Shown here piece after piece: positions 1 to 9,315 of a stretch of 64,000 bases of DNA. Every line of letters starts with the position of its first letter. The first letter of the stretch is position 1. Made by a program: the position numbers and the translations under genes. The DNA lies in contig DATGGU010000024.1 of assembly GCA_035308365.1 (NCBI GenBank), forward strand, positions 1 to 64,000, written 5' to 3'. The DNA comes from PALSA-505 sp035308365. Its GTDB lineage: Bacteria > Actinomycetota > Actinomycetes > Streptosporangiales > Streptosporangiaceae. Below the pieces are notes generated by a model, which saw only the letters and a program-made list of their open reading frames with translations, was not told the origin of the DNA and ran no database searches.

Positions 1-213
1 CTGCATCGGGGCCTGCGCCGGCATCGGGGCCTGCGCCGGCATCGGGGCCTGCGCCGGCATCGGGGCCTGCGCCGGCATCGGGGCCTGCGCCGGCATCGGG
101 GCCTGCGCCGGCATCGGGGCCTGCGCCGGCATCGGGGCCTGGGCCGGCCATCCGGCCGGCGCCCAGTGCCCGGCCGGCGCCCAGCCCCTGGCCGCCTCCC
201 ATGGTTCAGTCAT
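1..213 (-). CDS. N-terminus of an unidentified repeat-rich protein (partial)
   Basis: The frame is open from an ATG at 211-213 to the left edge of the window, so only about 71 residues are visible. The start is preceded by GGACGGAG with a short spacer, a good ribosome binding site. The peptide begins MTEPWEAARGW and passes through two WAPAG-type units into repeated AQAPMP hexapeptides encoded by an 18-bp tandem repeat. Such Pro/Ala/Gln-rich, low-complexity N-termini often precede membrane domains in actinobacterial proteins, but the functional domain lies outside the window and no function can be given. A second ATG at 200-202 in another frame would give Gly/Asp-rich repeats and has a weaker ribosome binding site. 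The gene is divergent from zwf. Confidence 0.5.
   Translation of the reverse strand, partial: MTEPWEAARGWAPAGHWAPAGWPAQAPMPAQAPMPAQAPMPAQAPMPAQAPMPAQAPMPAQAPMPAQAPMQ
3..146. repeat. 18-bp tandem repeat, about 8 units
   Basis: The unit gcatcggggcctgcgccg occurs at 3, 21, 39, 57, 75, 93, 111 and 129. The last copy has one change (gcctgggccg). The array continues to the window edge, so the true copy number is unknown. On the minus strand it encodes the hexapeptide AQAPMP in the frame of the partial gene above. Confidence 0.95.
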
Positions 214-619
214 TCGCTCCGTCCTCGACGTCCTTGGCTGTTGGGATGAGACCGGCAGGCCATGCAGCGGCCACCCGGTCCGTGCTTCGACGATGCTGAT
301 CCCGGCGGCGCAGGTCAACAGGTTGGCCCCAGCTCCCAGACATCTGGAAGTTGCGCCCAGCCCGGGCCAGCCAGCCGGAACGTTTGAACCGGCGGCGGCG
401 CGGAAGCTTGCCAGCGACGCCGCAGGCTCGCCACCTGCCACCCGCCAGGCCACCATCCAGCACCCGGCCGCCCCGTATCCACCGGCCGGTTACGCACCCG
501 GCGGCGCGCCGCGGCGCCGGGTGCGGCAGTATCAGGAGTCCTGGCCGGAAACGGATCCGCCGAGCCGCACTCCCCGCCCGGCCGGGGCGGCGACCACGAC
601 CTTGGGGGAAGAACCTCAC

Positions 620-2083
620 ATGAGCGACACCGACGGCAGAACTTTTACGGGTGGCAGAGCCTTTACCGCACCGCAAGCGGCCGGTGCCATGGTGATCTTC
701 GGCATCACCGGTGACCTGGCCCGCAAGATGACGTTCCGCTCGCTGTACCGGCTGGAAGCGCACGGCCTGCTCAACTGCCCGATCATCGGCGTGGCCAAGG
801 ACGGCTGGTCCGATGACCAGTTGCGCGAAGCGGCGCGGAAGGCACTGGAGGCGGCCGGCGAAACCGTGCAGCCAAAGATCTTCGACCGGTTCGCCAAGCG
901 GATGAGCTACCAGGCGGGCGACTTCACCGACCTGAGTCTGTACCACCGGCTGGCTGACCGGCTCAAAGACAAGCCGAGGCCGCTGTTCTACCTGGAGATC
1001 CCGCCCAGCCTGTTCGCCCCGGTGGTCCAGGCCCTTGGCCACGTGGAACTCAACAAGGATGCCACCGTCCTGGTCGAGAAGCCGTTCGGCCACGACTACG
1101 CCTCGGCCCGGGAGCTGAACAACGCACTGCACGAGGTGCTGGCCGAGAACCAGATCCTGCGCATCGACCACTTCCTGGGCAAGCAGCCGGTGCTGGACAT
1201 CCACTTCCTGCGCTTCGCCAACGCACTGCTCGAACCCGTCTGGAATCGCGACCACGTCGCCGCCGTCCAGATCACCATGGCCGAGGACTTTGGCGTGGAG
1301 GACCGGGGGGCCTTCTACGACCGGGTGGGCGCGCTGCGCGACGTGGTGCAGAACCACCTCATGCAGGTCCTGGCCCTGGTCGCCATGGAAGCTCCGGTCG
1401 GGCCGGAGCCGGGCGCACTGTGGGACAAGAAGGTCGACGTCTTCCGGGCCATGCCCGGCGTCGATGCGAGCCGCAGCGTGCTCGGCCAGTACGAGGGCTA
1501 CACCAAGATCCCGGGAGTCAGGGAGGACTCCACCACCGAAACCTACGTGGCGCTGCGGCTCGCCATCGAGAACTGGCGCTGGTCCGGCGTCCCCTTCTAC
1601 ATCCGCGCGGGCAAGGCCCTGACCGCCAAGGCCACCGAGGTCAGGGTGGTCTTCAAACGCACGCCACGGCTGTCCTTCCTGCACGAGCCGAACCACCCGC
1701 ACCCGAACGAGCTGATCCTGCGGATCGACCCGGAGCCCGGACTGCGCATCGCGCTGCTGTCCAAGGCCAAGGACGGCACGTCCTGCCGGGAGGTACACCT
1801 GGACCTGGCGTTCGCCGCCGAGCTGGGCAAGCCGCCGGAGCCCTACGAGCGGCTGCTGCACGACGCGCTGTCCGGCGACCACGCCCTGTTCACCAGGGAG
1901 GACGTGGTCGAGGAGACCTGGCGGGTGCTGCAGCCGCTGGTGGACCGCCTGAATTCCAGCCCCACACCGGTCAGCTACCCGCAGGGATCGTGGGGCCCGC
2001 CGCAGGCCGACGACCTGCTACGCGGGCATTATCCCTGGCAGCGGCCCTGGCTGCCCGAGCCGGCGAAGACAAAAGGAGAGTAA
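620..2083 (+). CDS. zwf: Glucose-6-phosphate 1-dehydrogenase
   Basis: Oxidises glucose 6-phosphate to 6-phosphogluconolactone, the first step of the oxidative pentose phosphate pathway, and makes NADPH in the cytosol. The 487-residue product has the N-terminal nucleotide-binding motif GITGDLARK at about residues 28-36 and the substrate/active-site motif RIDHFLGK at about 181-188, and its length is normal for the family. ATG at 620 is chosen because GGGGGAA precedes it; the frame is open further upstream, but that extension has no family-like sequence. The gene ends five bases before gnd, so the two are almost certainly one operon. The first ~20 residues form a short non-conserved tail. Confidence 0.96.
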   Translation: MSDTDGRTFTGGRAFTAPQAAGAMVIFGITGDLARKMTFRSLYRLEAHGLLNCPIIGVAKDGWSDDQLREAARKALEAAGETVQPKIFDRFAKRMSYQAGDFTDLSLYHRLADRLKDKPRPLFYLEIPPSLFAPVVQALGHVELNKDATVLVEKPFGHDYASARELNNALHEVLAENQILRIDHFLGKQPVLDIHFLRFANALLEPVWNRDHVAAVQITMAEDFGVEDRGAFYDRVGALRDVVQNHLMQVLALVAMEAPVGPEPGALWDKKVDVFRAMPGVDASRSVLGQYEGYTKIPGVREDSTTETYVALRLAIENWRWSGVPFYIRAGKALTAKATEVRVVFKRTPRLSFLHEPNHPHPNELILRIDPEPGLRIALLSKAKDGTSCREVHLDLAFAAELGKPPEPYERLLHDALSGDHALFTREDVVEETWRVLQPLVDRLNSSPTPVSYPQGSWGPPQADDLLRGHYPWQRPWLPEPAKTKGE

Positions 2084-2088
2084 GCACG

Positions 2089-3123
<1,035 letters not shown>

Positions 3124-3139
3124 CCGAAGCGCAGTGAAG

Positions 3140-3172
3140 GCGGGTCATCGCGCCCCGCTCGCGATGACCCGC
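3140..3172 (+). terminator. Stem-loop after gnd
   Basis: Thirteen-base perfect inverted repeat GCGGGTCATCGCG / CGCGATGACCCGC around a 7-base loop, 16 bases after the gnd stop. There is no U-tract, which is usual for actinobacterial terminators. It sits between convergent genes and could serve both. Confidence 0.8.
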
Positions 3173-3198
3173 CCCCGGCCGCGGGAGTCCTGGGCTGG

Positions 3199-3396
3199 TT
3201 AGCTGCTTGGCCTTGGCGGATGGCAGTTGACCTTGGGATTCACGCCGACGTAGTTGAGTGGCCCGGCAGCGATCGTCGCCGCGATCGTGCCGACTCCGGC
3301 ACAGTTCTCATGCGATCCGTTGTAGTAATTGCGCTGACCACCCGCGATCGCGCCGATGATCAGCCAAACCACGAGTATGACCGCTCCGATCTTCAT
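3199..3396 (-). CDS. Small conserved membrane protein
   Basis: A 65-residue protein, MKIGAVILVVWLIIGAIAGG at its start, with one N-terminal hydrophobic helix (residues 3-20). A short conserved-looking outer part follows, including NYYNGSHENCAG and AAGPLNYVGVNPKV and containing two cysteines. GGAGG with a 6-base spacer precedes the ATG, which strongly supports translation despite the size. The pattern resembles small hypothetical membrane proteins common in actinobacteria that end in a GPLNYxGVNPK-like motif; the function is unknown. It is monocistronic and convergent with gnd. Confidence 0.85.
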   Translation of the reverse strand: MKIGAVILVVWLIIGAIAGGQRNYYNGSHENCAGVGTIAATIAAGPLNYVGVNPKVNCHPPRPSS

Positions 3397-3738
3397 CGTT
3401 GACCTCCGGCCTGCGGGACCGGGCGGTCTCGACCATGTGCCCGGCCCTTTCTGTGGTGTGGAACGACTACCTCAGATCGGCCGGTTTAAGCTGGCTTAAT
3501 CCCTCGGACCCATGCTGAGCTGCGAGCGGGACGAGGACTTCGCCTTCGGCACCTGCGGCGTGTTCCCGCGCCGCATGGCGCCGGCCCCTGTGGCGAAGTG
3601 CCCCGGTCCGCTCGATCAGTTCTTCATGGCTTCAGCAAACGCCCCCGCGATTGCGTGTCGCCTTCTCCTCGATTGACTTGCCACCACGGCGCGCTTAATC
3701 CACGCTCAACCAAGCGCCGGCGTGGCGGTTCCGCCGTC

Positions 3739-3772
3739 GGCACCTGCGGTGCGCCGTTGCACCGGAGGTGCC
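3739..3772. other. Stem-loop, 14-bp arms
   Basis: GGCACCTGCGGTGC and GCACCGGAGGTGCC are complementary over 13 of 14 positions around a 6-base loop. It lies in the middle of a gene-free interval, 27 bp before a second larger stem-loop. Confidence 0.7.
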
Positions 3773-3799
3773 GTCCCCTGTTAGACGGAGAGCCTCAGT

Positions 3800-3841
3800 C
3801 CCGTGCCACACCGGCTGGAGGAGTAGCCGGTGGGGCACGGG
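3800..3841. other. Stem-loop, 17-bp arms with purine-rich loop
   Basis: CCCGTGCCACACCGGCT and AGCCGGTGGGGCACGGG pair at 16 of 17 positions around the loop GGAGGAGT. The Shine-Dalgarno-like loop is unusual. The element is 134 bp upstream of the next gene and more than 400 bp from the previous one, so it does not look like an ordinary terminator. Confidence 0.75.
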
Positions 3842-3975
3842 ATCCCCGCTTGATCAGCTCTGAGTACAGAATTACCTAGCCCCGTTACGCTTCGAGTAAG
3901 GCTCGATTAAGCCATCTGACCTGCGCAAATTAACTCCACCAGCGGGTTGGGCCGACCGGCAGGAGGCCAGCGACG

Positions 3976-4611
3976 TTGACTCAGCCGAACTATCTGGAAG
4001 CCGCCGCCTCAGCGACCGCACTGCTGGGCGATCCGGCGGTGGCCGCCGCCTGGCACAACCTCAGCGCGCTGCCCGAGTTCAGCGTCGCCGGGCTGGCCGG
4101 TCATCTGGCCAGGCAGATCTTCGTCGTGCCGCACGTGCTCGACTTCCCGCTGCCAGCCCGCGCGCAACACCTCTCGCTGATCGAGCACTACACGAACTCG
4201 CCCTGGGTCGGCGCGGATCTGCGGGACGAGGTCAACGTCGTGGTCAGGCGCGGCGGCGAAGAGGAAGCCGCCGACGGCCCCGCCGCGCTGGCCAGACGCA
4301 CCGGGGCCGTGCTGGAGAAACTGCGGGTCACGCTGCCCACGCAACCACCAGGCCGGATCGTGGCGCTCTCCTGGGCGCCGTGGACACTGTCCCTCGAAGA
4401 CTTCCTGACGACCCGGATGCTCGAACTCGTGGTGCACTCCGATGACCTGGCGGTCAGCGCAGGAATCGACCCGCCACCGCTGCCCGCCCCGGTACTCGAC
4501 CCGGTGATCACCCTGCTGGCCCAGCTGGCCATCCGCAAGCACGGCCAATCCGCGGTTCTGCGCGCACTCAGCCGAGCCGAGCGCGCCCCAGCCACAATCG
4601 CCGCCATCTGA
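3976..4611 (+). CDS. Mycothiol-dependent maleylpyruvate isomerase-like (MDMPI/DinB fold) protein
   Basis: A 211-residue protein resembling the actinobacterial MDMPI N-terminal four-helix family, whose members are metal-binding thiol transferases or isomerases that use mycothiol, or binding proteins of unknown substrate. Support is the segment LSLEDFLTTRMLELVVHSDD with a conserved helix and late His/Asp residues, typical of the family's third helix. The start is a TTG at 3976 with AGGAGG nine bases upstream; no better start is present. The 3' end of the gene lies inside a 70-bp tandem repeat, so its last residues (APATIAAI) may come from repeat DNA. Confidence 0.7.
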   Translation: MTQPNYLEAAASATALLGDPAVAAAWHNLSALPEFSVAGLAGHLARQIFVVPHVLDFPLPARAQHLSLIEHYTNSPWVGADLRDEVNVVVRRGGEEEAADGPAALARRTGAVLEKLRVTLPTQPPGRIVALSWAPWTLSLEDFLTTRMLELVVHSDDLAVSAGIDPPPLPAPVLDPVITLLAQLAIRKHGQSAVLRALSRAERAPATIAAI

Positions 4612-4738
4612 CCCGCCCCGCCCAAGCCACCAGCACCACCCGCCACCCCTCCATCCCCCAGCCACAATCACCACACCATCCAACCCGCCCCGCCCAAGCC
4701 ACCAGCACCACCTGCCACGCCTCCGTCCCCCACAGCCA
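4587..4738. repeat. 70-bp imperfect tandem duplication
   Basis: Two copies of a C-rich unit (ccccagccacaatc...cgcccaagccaccagcacca) start at 4587 and 4657, with a fragment of a third near 4727. The first copy overlaps the end of the preceding gene; the rest fills the intergenic space before the TetR operators. Confidence 0.85.
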
Positions 4739-4782
4739 ACGGCATCGATGAGACTCGGCCGGCTCTTCCCGGGGGGCCGGTT

Positions 4783-4860
4783 GCGTACGCCGTACCCACA
4801 ATTTGCGTACACCTTATCTCTTTGGCGTACGTCGTACTCATTGACGAGTACGGTGTACGC
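4783..4860 (+). promoter_or_regulatory. Operator array for the TetR-family gene
   Basis: Four GCGTAC-type elements occur in 78 bp: GCGTACGCCGTAC at 4783, GCGTACACC at 4805, GCGTACGTCGTACTC at 4825 and GAGTACGGTGTACGC at 4846. The last two form an inverted repeat matching at 13 of 15 positions around ATTGAC. The array ends seven bases before the regulator's ATG, so autoregulation is likely. A TTGACG lies inside the array, but I cannot assign a convincing -10. Confidence 0.75.
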
Positions 4861-4867
4861 TGGCCGA

Positions 4868-5635
4868 ATGCCGAGATCGCCCCACAGGCCCGCTCAGCCC
4901 ATCTGGGCCCGGCCTGAGCCTGCGGCGCGGTTGCCGCGCTTCAGCCGGGAGCGGATCGCGCAGGTAGCGCTGGCAATCGCGGACGCCGAGGGGTTCGCGG
5001 CCGTGACGATGCGCCGCGTCGCCGCCGAACTTGGCTCCGGCACCATGAGCCTGTACCGATACATTGCCACCAAGGCCGACCTCGCCGCCCTGCTCGCCGA
5101 CGCGCTCATGGGCGAGGCTGTCATCCCGGACGGCGAGCTGCCCGGCGACTGGCGGGCCGCCCTCGCGATGATCGCCCACCGGACCCGGGACGTGTACCTG
5201 CACCACCCCTGGGCGATCGCCGGGCTCCAGGGCGAAGCCGGCGGCGGCCAGTCCGCGCCCATGGGCCCGAACGGCCTGCGCCACTTCGAGCAGTCACTGG
5301 CCGCCCTTGACGGCGCGCCGTTCGACATGCACGGCAAGCTCGACCTGCTCACGATCGTGGATGACTATGTCATGGGCCACGTCCTGCGCACCGCCCAAAT
5401 GCACGCGAGCGCCCGTACTGGAACCGGTCCCGCCGAAGCGGCCGAGCTCATGAAGTTCGTCCACGCCGAGCTTAGCTCCGGCCGCTTCCCGCAACTCCAG
5501 GCGATGACCGAGGACCCGGGCGGGCCCTTGGCCGTCGACGCGGCCCGTCTGGAGGCGCGTTTCGAGCTGGGCCTGAACGCCCTCATCGACGGCGCCTTCC
5601 GCGCCTGGGCATACCCAGCCACAAGGATCGGTTGA
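4868..5635 (+). CDS. TetR-family transcriptional regulator
   Basis: A 255-residue repressor. The helix-turn-helix is at about residues 28-75 (FSRERIAQVALAIADAEGF, then MRRVAAELGSGTMSLYRYI), followed by an alpha-helical ligand domain of the TetR_C type starting near WRAALAMIAHRTRDVY. ATG at 4868 starts the visible family sequence. It lacks a Shine-Dalgarno sequence and lies just after the operator array, so the mRNA may be leaderless. The gene is flanked by the MDMPI-like gene and, convergently, by recQ. No obvious partner transporter or enzyme is adjacent, so the effector and targets are unknown. Confidence 0.88.
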   Translation: MPRSPHRPAQPIWARPEPAARLPRFSRERIAQVALAIADAEGFAAVTMRRVAAELGSGTMSLYRYIATKADLAALLADALMGEAVIPDGELPGDWRAALAMIAHRTRDVYLHHPWAIAGLQGEAGGGQSAPMGPNGLRHFEQSLAALDGAPFDMHGKLDLLTIVDDYVMGHVLRTAQMHASARTGTGPAEAAELMKFVHAELSSGRFPQLQAMTEDPGGPLAVDAARLEARFELGLNALIDGAFRAWAYPATRIG

Positions 5636-5761
5636 GCCCCCAGCCGTCCGCGGCCGGCCGGCGATCGCGGGGCCACACCACTCCCAGCCCCGCCAGATAC
5701 CCAGATGATCATGGGCGCGATTGCAGCGCGCGCCGAGGCCGCCGCAGGGTCCGTTAGCTGG

Positions 5762-7618
5762 TCAGGAAGCCAACTGGTCCAGGACCTGCTGGCCGTATTT
5801 GGCCAGCTTGGCTTCGCCTACGCCGTTGACCGCCGACAGTGCCGCCAGGGTGGTGGGACGCTCGGCGGCGATCTGGCGCAGGGTTGCGTCGTGGAAGATC
5901 ACATAGGCGGGGAGGCCTTGCTCCCTCGCGATCGACGCGCGCCAGGCGCGCAGCCGCTCGAACAGGTTCCTGGCCTCGGCGGTGAGTTCCGTGGGGGCGC
6001 TGTCGCGGCGGGCCGCGTCGCGGAAGGCGGATGTGCGCGTCCTGGGGGCCTTGGCGGGCCGCTCGGGTTCGCGGCGGAGCGGGACCTCGCGGCGCTTGCC
6101 GAGAACCTCGGCGCTGGTCGCGGTCAGGACCAGGGCGCCGTACTCGGGTTCGACGGCCAGCAGACCTTCGGCCAGGAGCTGGCGGACGACGCCGCGCCAT
6201 TCTGGTTCGCGGAGTTCGGTGCCGATGCCGAAGACCTTGAGAGTGTCGTGGCGGTGCTGGGTGATCTTGGGAGTTTGCTTGCCCAGCAGGATGTCGATGA
6301 TCTGGCCTGCGCCGAACTTCTGGTTGCGTTCGTGGCGGAGGCGGTAAACGGTGGACAGCAGTTTCTGGGCGGCGATGGTGCCGTCCCAGGTCTGCGGTGG
6401 GGTCAGGCAGGTGTCGCAGTTGTTACACGCCGCCGACTGCTCGCCGAAGTAGGCGAGCATCTGGGCGCGGCGACAGCTCGCCGTCTCGCAGAGCGCCAGC
6501 ATGGCATCCAGGTGGGCGGTCTGCATCCGGCGGTAGGCGGCGTCTCCGTCGGAGGTCTCGATGAGCTTGCGCTGCATGACCACGTCGGCCAGGCCGTAGG
6601 CGAGCCAGGCCGTGGACGGCTCACCGTCGCGCCCGGCCCGGCCGGTCTCCTGGTAGTAGCCTTCCACCGATTTTGGCAGGTCAAGGTGGGCGACGAACCG
6701 GACGTCCGGCTTGTCGATGCCCATGCCGAACGCGATCGTCGCGACCATCACCAGCCCGTCCTCGCGCAGGAACCGAGCCTGGTTGGCTGCCCTGGTACCC
6801 GCGTCGAGACCGGCATGGTAGGGCAGTGCCTCGATGCCGCTCTGGATGAGGAACTCGGCGATCTTCTCCGCGCTGTTCCTGGCCAGGCAGTAGACGATGC
6901 CGGCCTCGCCAGGATGTTCACGCTGCAGCAGGTCGAGCAACTGCCGCTTGGGTTCGTTCTTGGGGACGATCCGGTAGGTGATGTTCGGCCGGTCGAAGCT
7001 GGCCACAAAGCGGCGCGCACCACCCAGGTTCAGCCGGTCGATGATCTCCGCCCGGGTGGCCTCGGTCGCGGTCGCCGTCAGCGCGATCCTTGGCACCTGC
7101 GGCCACCGCTCATGCAGCGCGGACAGCTCCAGGTAGTCGGGCCGGAAGTCATGTCCCCACTGCGCCACGCAGTGCGCCTCGTCAATGGCGAACAGCGAAA
7201 TGGAGCCACGGTCCAGCAGCCGCACGGTGGATTCCAGCCGCAGCCGTTCCGGCGCCAGATACAGCAGATCGAGCTGCCCGGCGGCGAACGCCGCCTCCAT
7301 TTCCCGCCGCTGCCACCCATCCTGGGTGGAATTGAGAAACCCGGCCCGCACCCCCAGCGCGGTCAGCGCACTCACCTGGTCCTGCATCAACGCGATCAGC
7401 GGCGAGATAACGACCCCGGCGCCCTTCCGCACCAGCGCCGGTATCTGGTAACACAGCGACTTCCCGCCCCCGGTCGGCATCAGCACAAGCGCATCGCCGC
7501 CCCCGATAAGGTGTTCGATGATCTCCTGCTGTCCTGGCCGGAACGAACTATAACCAAACACCCGCTGCAACGCCTGAAGGGCCGCGCCAGCGCCGGTCTC
7601 AACCAGGGGGGTAACCAC
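5762..7618 (-). CDS. recQ: ATP-dependent DNA helicase RecQ
   Basis: A 3'-5' DNA helicase for recombination and replication-fork repair. The 618 residues show Walker A (MPTGGGKS, about 47-54), the DEAH-type motif IDEAHCVAQWGHDFRPDY near 145, the helicase C-terminal lobe with FGMGIDKPDVRFVAH and QETGRAGRDGEPS, and the RecQ zinc-binding cysteines within CETASC...CNNCDTC. A C-terminal HRDC domain (about 540-618) helps DNA binding. Domain order and length match bacterial RecQ. The GTG start is the most upstream in frame and has only a weak ribosome binding site. It is monocistronic. Confidence 0.96.
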   Translation of the reverse strand: MVTPLVETGAGAALQALQRVFGYSSFRPGQQEIIEHLIGGGDALVLMPTGGGKSLCYQIPALVRKGAGVVISPLIALMQDQVSALTALGVRAGFLNSTQDGWQRREMEAAFAAGQLDLLYLAPERLRLESTVRLLDRGSISLFAIDEAHCVAQWGHDFRPDYLELSALHERWPQVPRIALTATATEATRAEIIDRLNLGGARRFVASFDRPNITYRIVPKNEPKRQLLDLLQREHPGEAGIVYCLARNSAEKIAEFLIQSGIEALPYHAGLDAGTRAANQARFLREDGLVMVATIAFGMGIDKPDVRFVAHLDLPKSVEGYYQETGRAGRDGEPSTAWLAYGLADVVMQRKLIETSDGDAAYRRMQTAHLDAMLALCETASCRRAQMLAYFGEQSAACNNCDTCLTPPQTWDGTIAAQKLLSTVYRLRHERNQKFGAGQIIDILLGKQTPKITQHRHDTLKVFGIGTELREPEWRGVVRQLLAEGLLAVEPEYGALVLTATSAEVLGKRREVPLRREPERPAKAPRTRTSAFRDAARRDSAPTELTAEARNLFERLRAWRASIAREQGLPAYVIFHDATLRQIAAERPTTLAALSAVNGVGEAKLAKYGQQVLDQLAS

Positions 7619-7685
7619 CCGGCAATCCTACGAGCGCGCGCCGACGTTCCGGCGGACATCGCTGGCACCGTCAATATCCCAAGGG

Positions 7686-9071
7686 CTAACTCGTTTCGAG
7701 ATCCTTGAGCGCTTCCTCGATCGCCCGGTGGAATGTCGGATACGCATAGATCATGGTCCGCAGCTTGGGCACCGGAACCTCGCCGTGGATCGCGACCGCC
7801 AGGGCGCCGAGGACTTCGCCGCCGGCCGGGCCTGCGGAGGTGGCACCGATCAGGACGTTCCGCTCGCAATCCTTGATGACCTTGATGAACCCGTCGTTGC
7901 CCGCCTTGTGGATCCAGCCCCGGGCTGACGCCGGCAGCTGGGTTATCCCGGTGCGAACCTCGAAGCCCTGGGCGCAGGCCTCGGCCTCGGTGAGGCCGAC
8001 GCCCGCGATCTCCGGGTCGGTAAAGGTGACGTGCGGGACGGCGCGGTAGTCGGCGGCCGGGCCGCCGAGGCCGAGGATGTCACGGACGGCGATGTCGGCC
8101 TGGTACATCGAAACGTGGGTGAACGCGCCCTTGCCGGTGATGTCGCCAATCGCCCAGACACCCTCGGCAGCGCACATCCAGTCGTTCACGTCGATGGTCC
8201 TGGCGTGCTCGTTCAGCCCGATCGCGCCGATGCCGAGCGCGGCCAGGCTGGTCCGCCGCCCGGTGGCGACCAGCAGCCGCTCCGCGCAGACGCTCAGCTT
8301 CCCGATGTCGACGGTGAACTGGCTGCCGTCGTGGCTGATCTGCTTGGCCGCAGCCCCGGTGTGGACCTCGATCCCTTCTTCGGTGAACACCTTGGTGAGC
8401 AGTTCACCGGATTCCGGTTCGTCCAGCGGCAGCAGCCTGGGCTGTGCCTCGATGACCGTGACCTTCGCTCCGAACCTGGCGAACACCTGGGACAACTCGG
8501 CGCCGATCGCCCCGCCGCCGAGCGTGATCAGCGACTGGGGCACCTCGGTGGTCTCGATCGCCTCCCGGTTGGTCCAGAACGGCGTGCCCGCCAGCCCGGG
8601 GATTGGCGGGACGGCCGGGTCGGTACCGGTGTTGATCAGGATGCCCTTGCTGGCGTGCAGCACCCGGGGCGGCTGCTGGCCGTCCAGGCTTTCCACGGTT
8701 ACCTCGCCGGGAGCGGTGATCCGGCCCCGGCCCCGGACGAAGATCCCGCCCTTGCCCTCGAAGCGTTCCACGGCCACCTGGTCGTTCCAGTCGTCGGTGG
8801 CCTCTTTCCTGATCCGCTCGGCGACCGGCGCCCAGTCGGCGGTCACCTGGACGGTCCCGGCCATGCCGGGGATCCGGCGGCCCTCGGCCAGCAGGTTCGC
8901 GGCCCGGATCATCATTTTGGACGGGACGCAGCCCCAGTACGGGCACTCGCCGCCGGTCAGCCGGTCTTCCACGCCCGCCACCCGGAGCCCGGCCCCGGCC
9001 AGCTCGCCCGCGGCGTACTCACCGCCCGGGCCCATCCCGATCACGACGATGTCGACCTGCTCGCCGTCCAT
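7686..9071 (-). CDS. Pyridine nucleotide-disulfide oxidoreductase (dihydrolipoamide dehydrogenase/MerA-like)
   Basis: A 461-residue FAD flavoprotein. It has the N-terminal FAD motif IGMGPGGEYAAGELA, the redox-active disulfide GGECPYWGCVPSK, a second GGGAIGAELSQVFARFG nucleotide motif, the ATGRRTS segment and a C-terminal dimerisation domain ending YPTFHRAIEEALKDLE. The usual HPT active-site His-Pro is replaced by YPT-FHRAIEE, as in a subgroup of actinobacterial oxidoreductases not tied to a lipoamide complex, so the substrate is uncertain. The ATG at 9071 follows GAGGAGGGG. No mercury or lipoyl genes are nearby. It is divergent from the amino-acid ABC operon. Confidence 0.85.
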   Translation of the reverse strand: MDGEQVDIVVIGMGPGGEYAAGELAGAGLRVAGVEDRLTGGECPYWGCVPSKMMIRAANLLAEGRRIPGMAGTVQVTADWAPVAERIRKEATDDWNDQVAVERFEGKGGIFVRGRGRITAPGEVTVESLDGQQPPRVLHASKGILINTGTDPAVPPIPGLAGTPFWTNREAIETTEVPQSLITLGGGAIGAELSQVFARFGAKVTVIEAQPRLLPLDEPESGELLTKVFTEEGIEVHTGAAAKQISHDGSQFTVDIGKLSVCAERLLVATGRRTSLAALGIGAIGLNEHARTIDVNDWMCAAEGVWAIGDITGKGAFTHVSMYQADIAVRDILGLGGPAADYRAVPHVTFTDPEIAGVGLTEAEACAQGFEVRTGITQLPASARGWIHKAGNDGFIKVIKDCERNVLIGATSAGPAGGEVLGALAVAIHGEVPVPKLRTMIYAYPTFHRAIEEALKDLETS

Positions 9072-9315
9072 CTTCCCCTCCTCGCCGGTTGACTGACTGC
9101 TGACCGTGTGGCCGCTGATTATCCCGCCCACGATCGCCGGTGGACATACCAGGGGCGGACCTCATTCCTAACTTCGGTGTCAACCCGATACCGGATCGGT
9201 GGACATGCCACCTGACCACCACAGCCGGGCGGTGGCGGACCCGGAGACGAGCAGGGGCAACCGCAAGTAGGGTGACCTGGGAGAGTTTGGCTGCGGGCGG
9301 TGAGGTGGTGTGGCC

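Larger units (their letters stand above)
3397..3975. other. Gene-poor interval with structured elements
   Basis: No convincing coding frame lies between the small membrane protein and the next gene. The interval is less G+C-rich than its surroundings and has recurrent TTAA-containing words (near 3485, 3693 and 3907). A 13-bp direct repeat TCGGCACCTGCGG occurs near 3546 and 3738, and there are two long stem-loops (listed separately). It may hold promoters or an untranslated RNA. Confidence 0.5.

Noticed and set aside
206..1882. 558-residue minus-strand frame opposite zwf
   Set aside because: Antisense shadow of a clear zwf gene; composition is Arg/Gly/Val-rich with no family motif.
3598..3879. 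93-residue frame in the 3.4-4.0 kb gap
   Set aside because: No ribosome binding site, Arg/Pro-rich, runs through both stem-loops; looks non-coding.
5636..5761. Terminator between the TetR gene and recQ
   Set aside because: Only short imperfect G+C-rich symmetry; no stem comparable with the others in the window.
7686..9071. Mercuric reductase (MerA)
   Set aside because: No N-terminal HMA domain, no C-terminal vicinal cysteines and no mer genes nearby.
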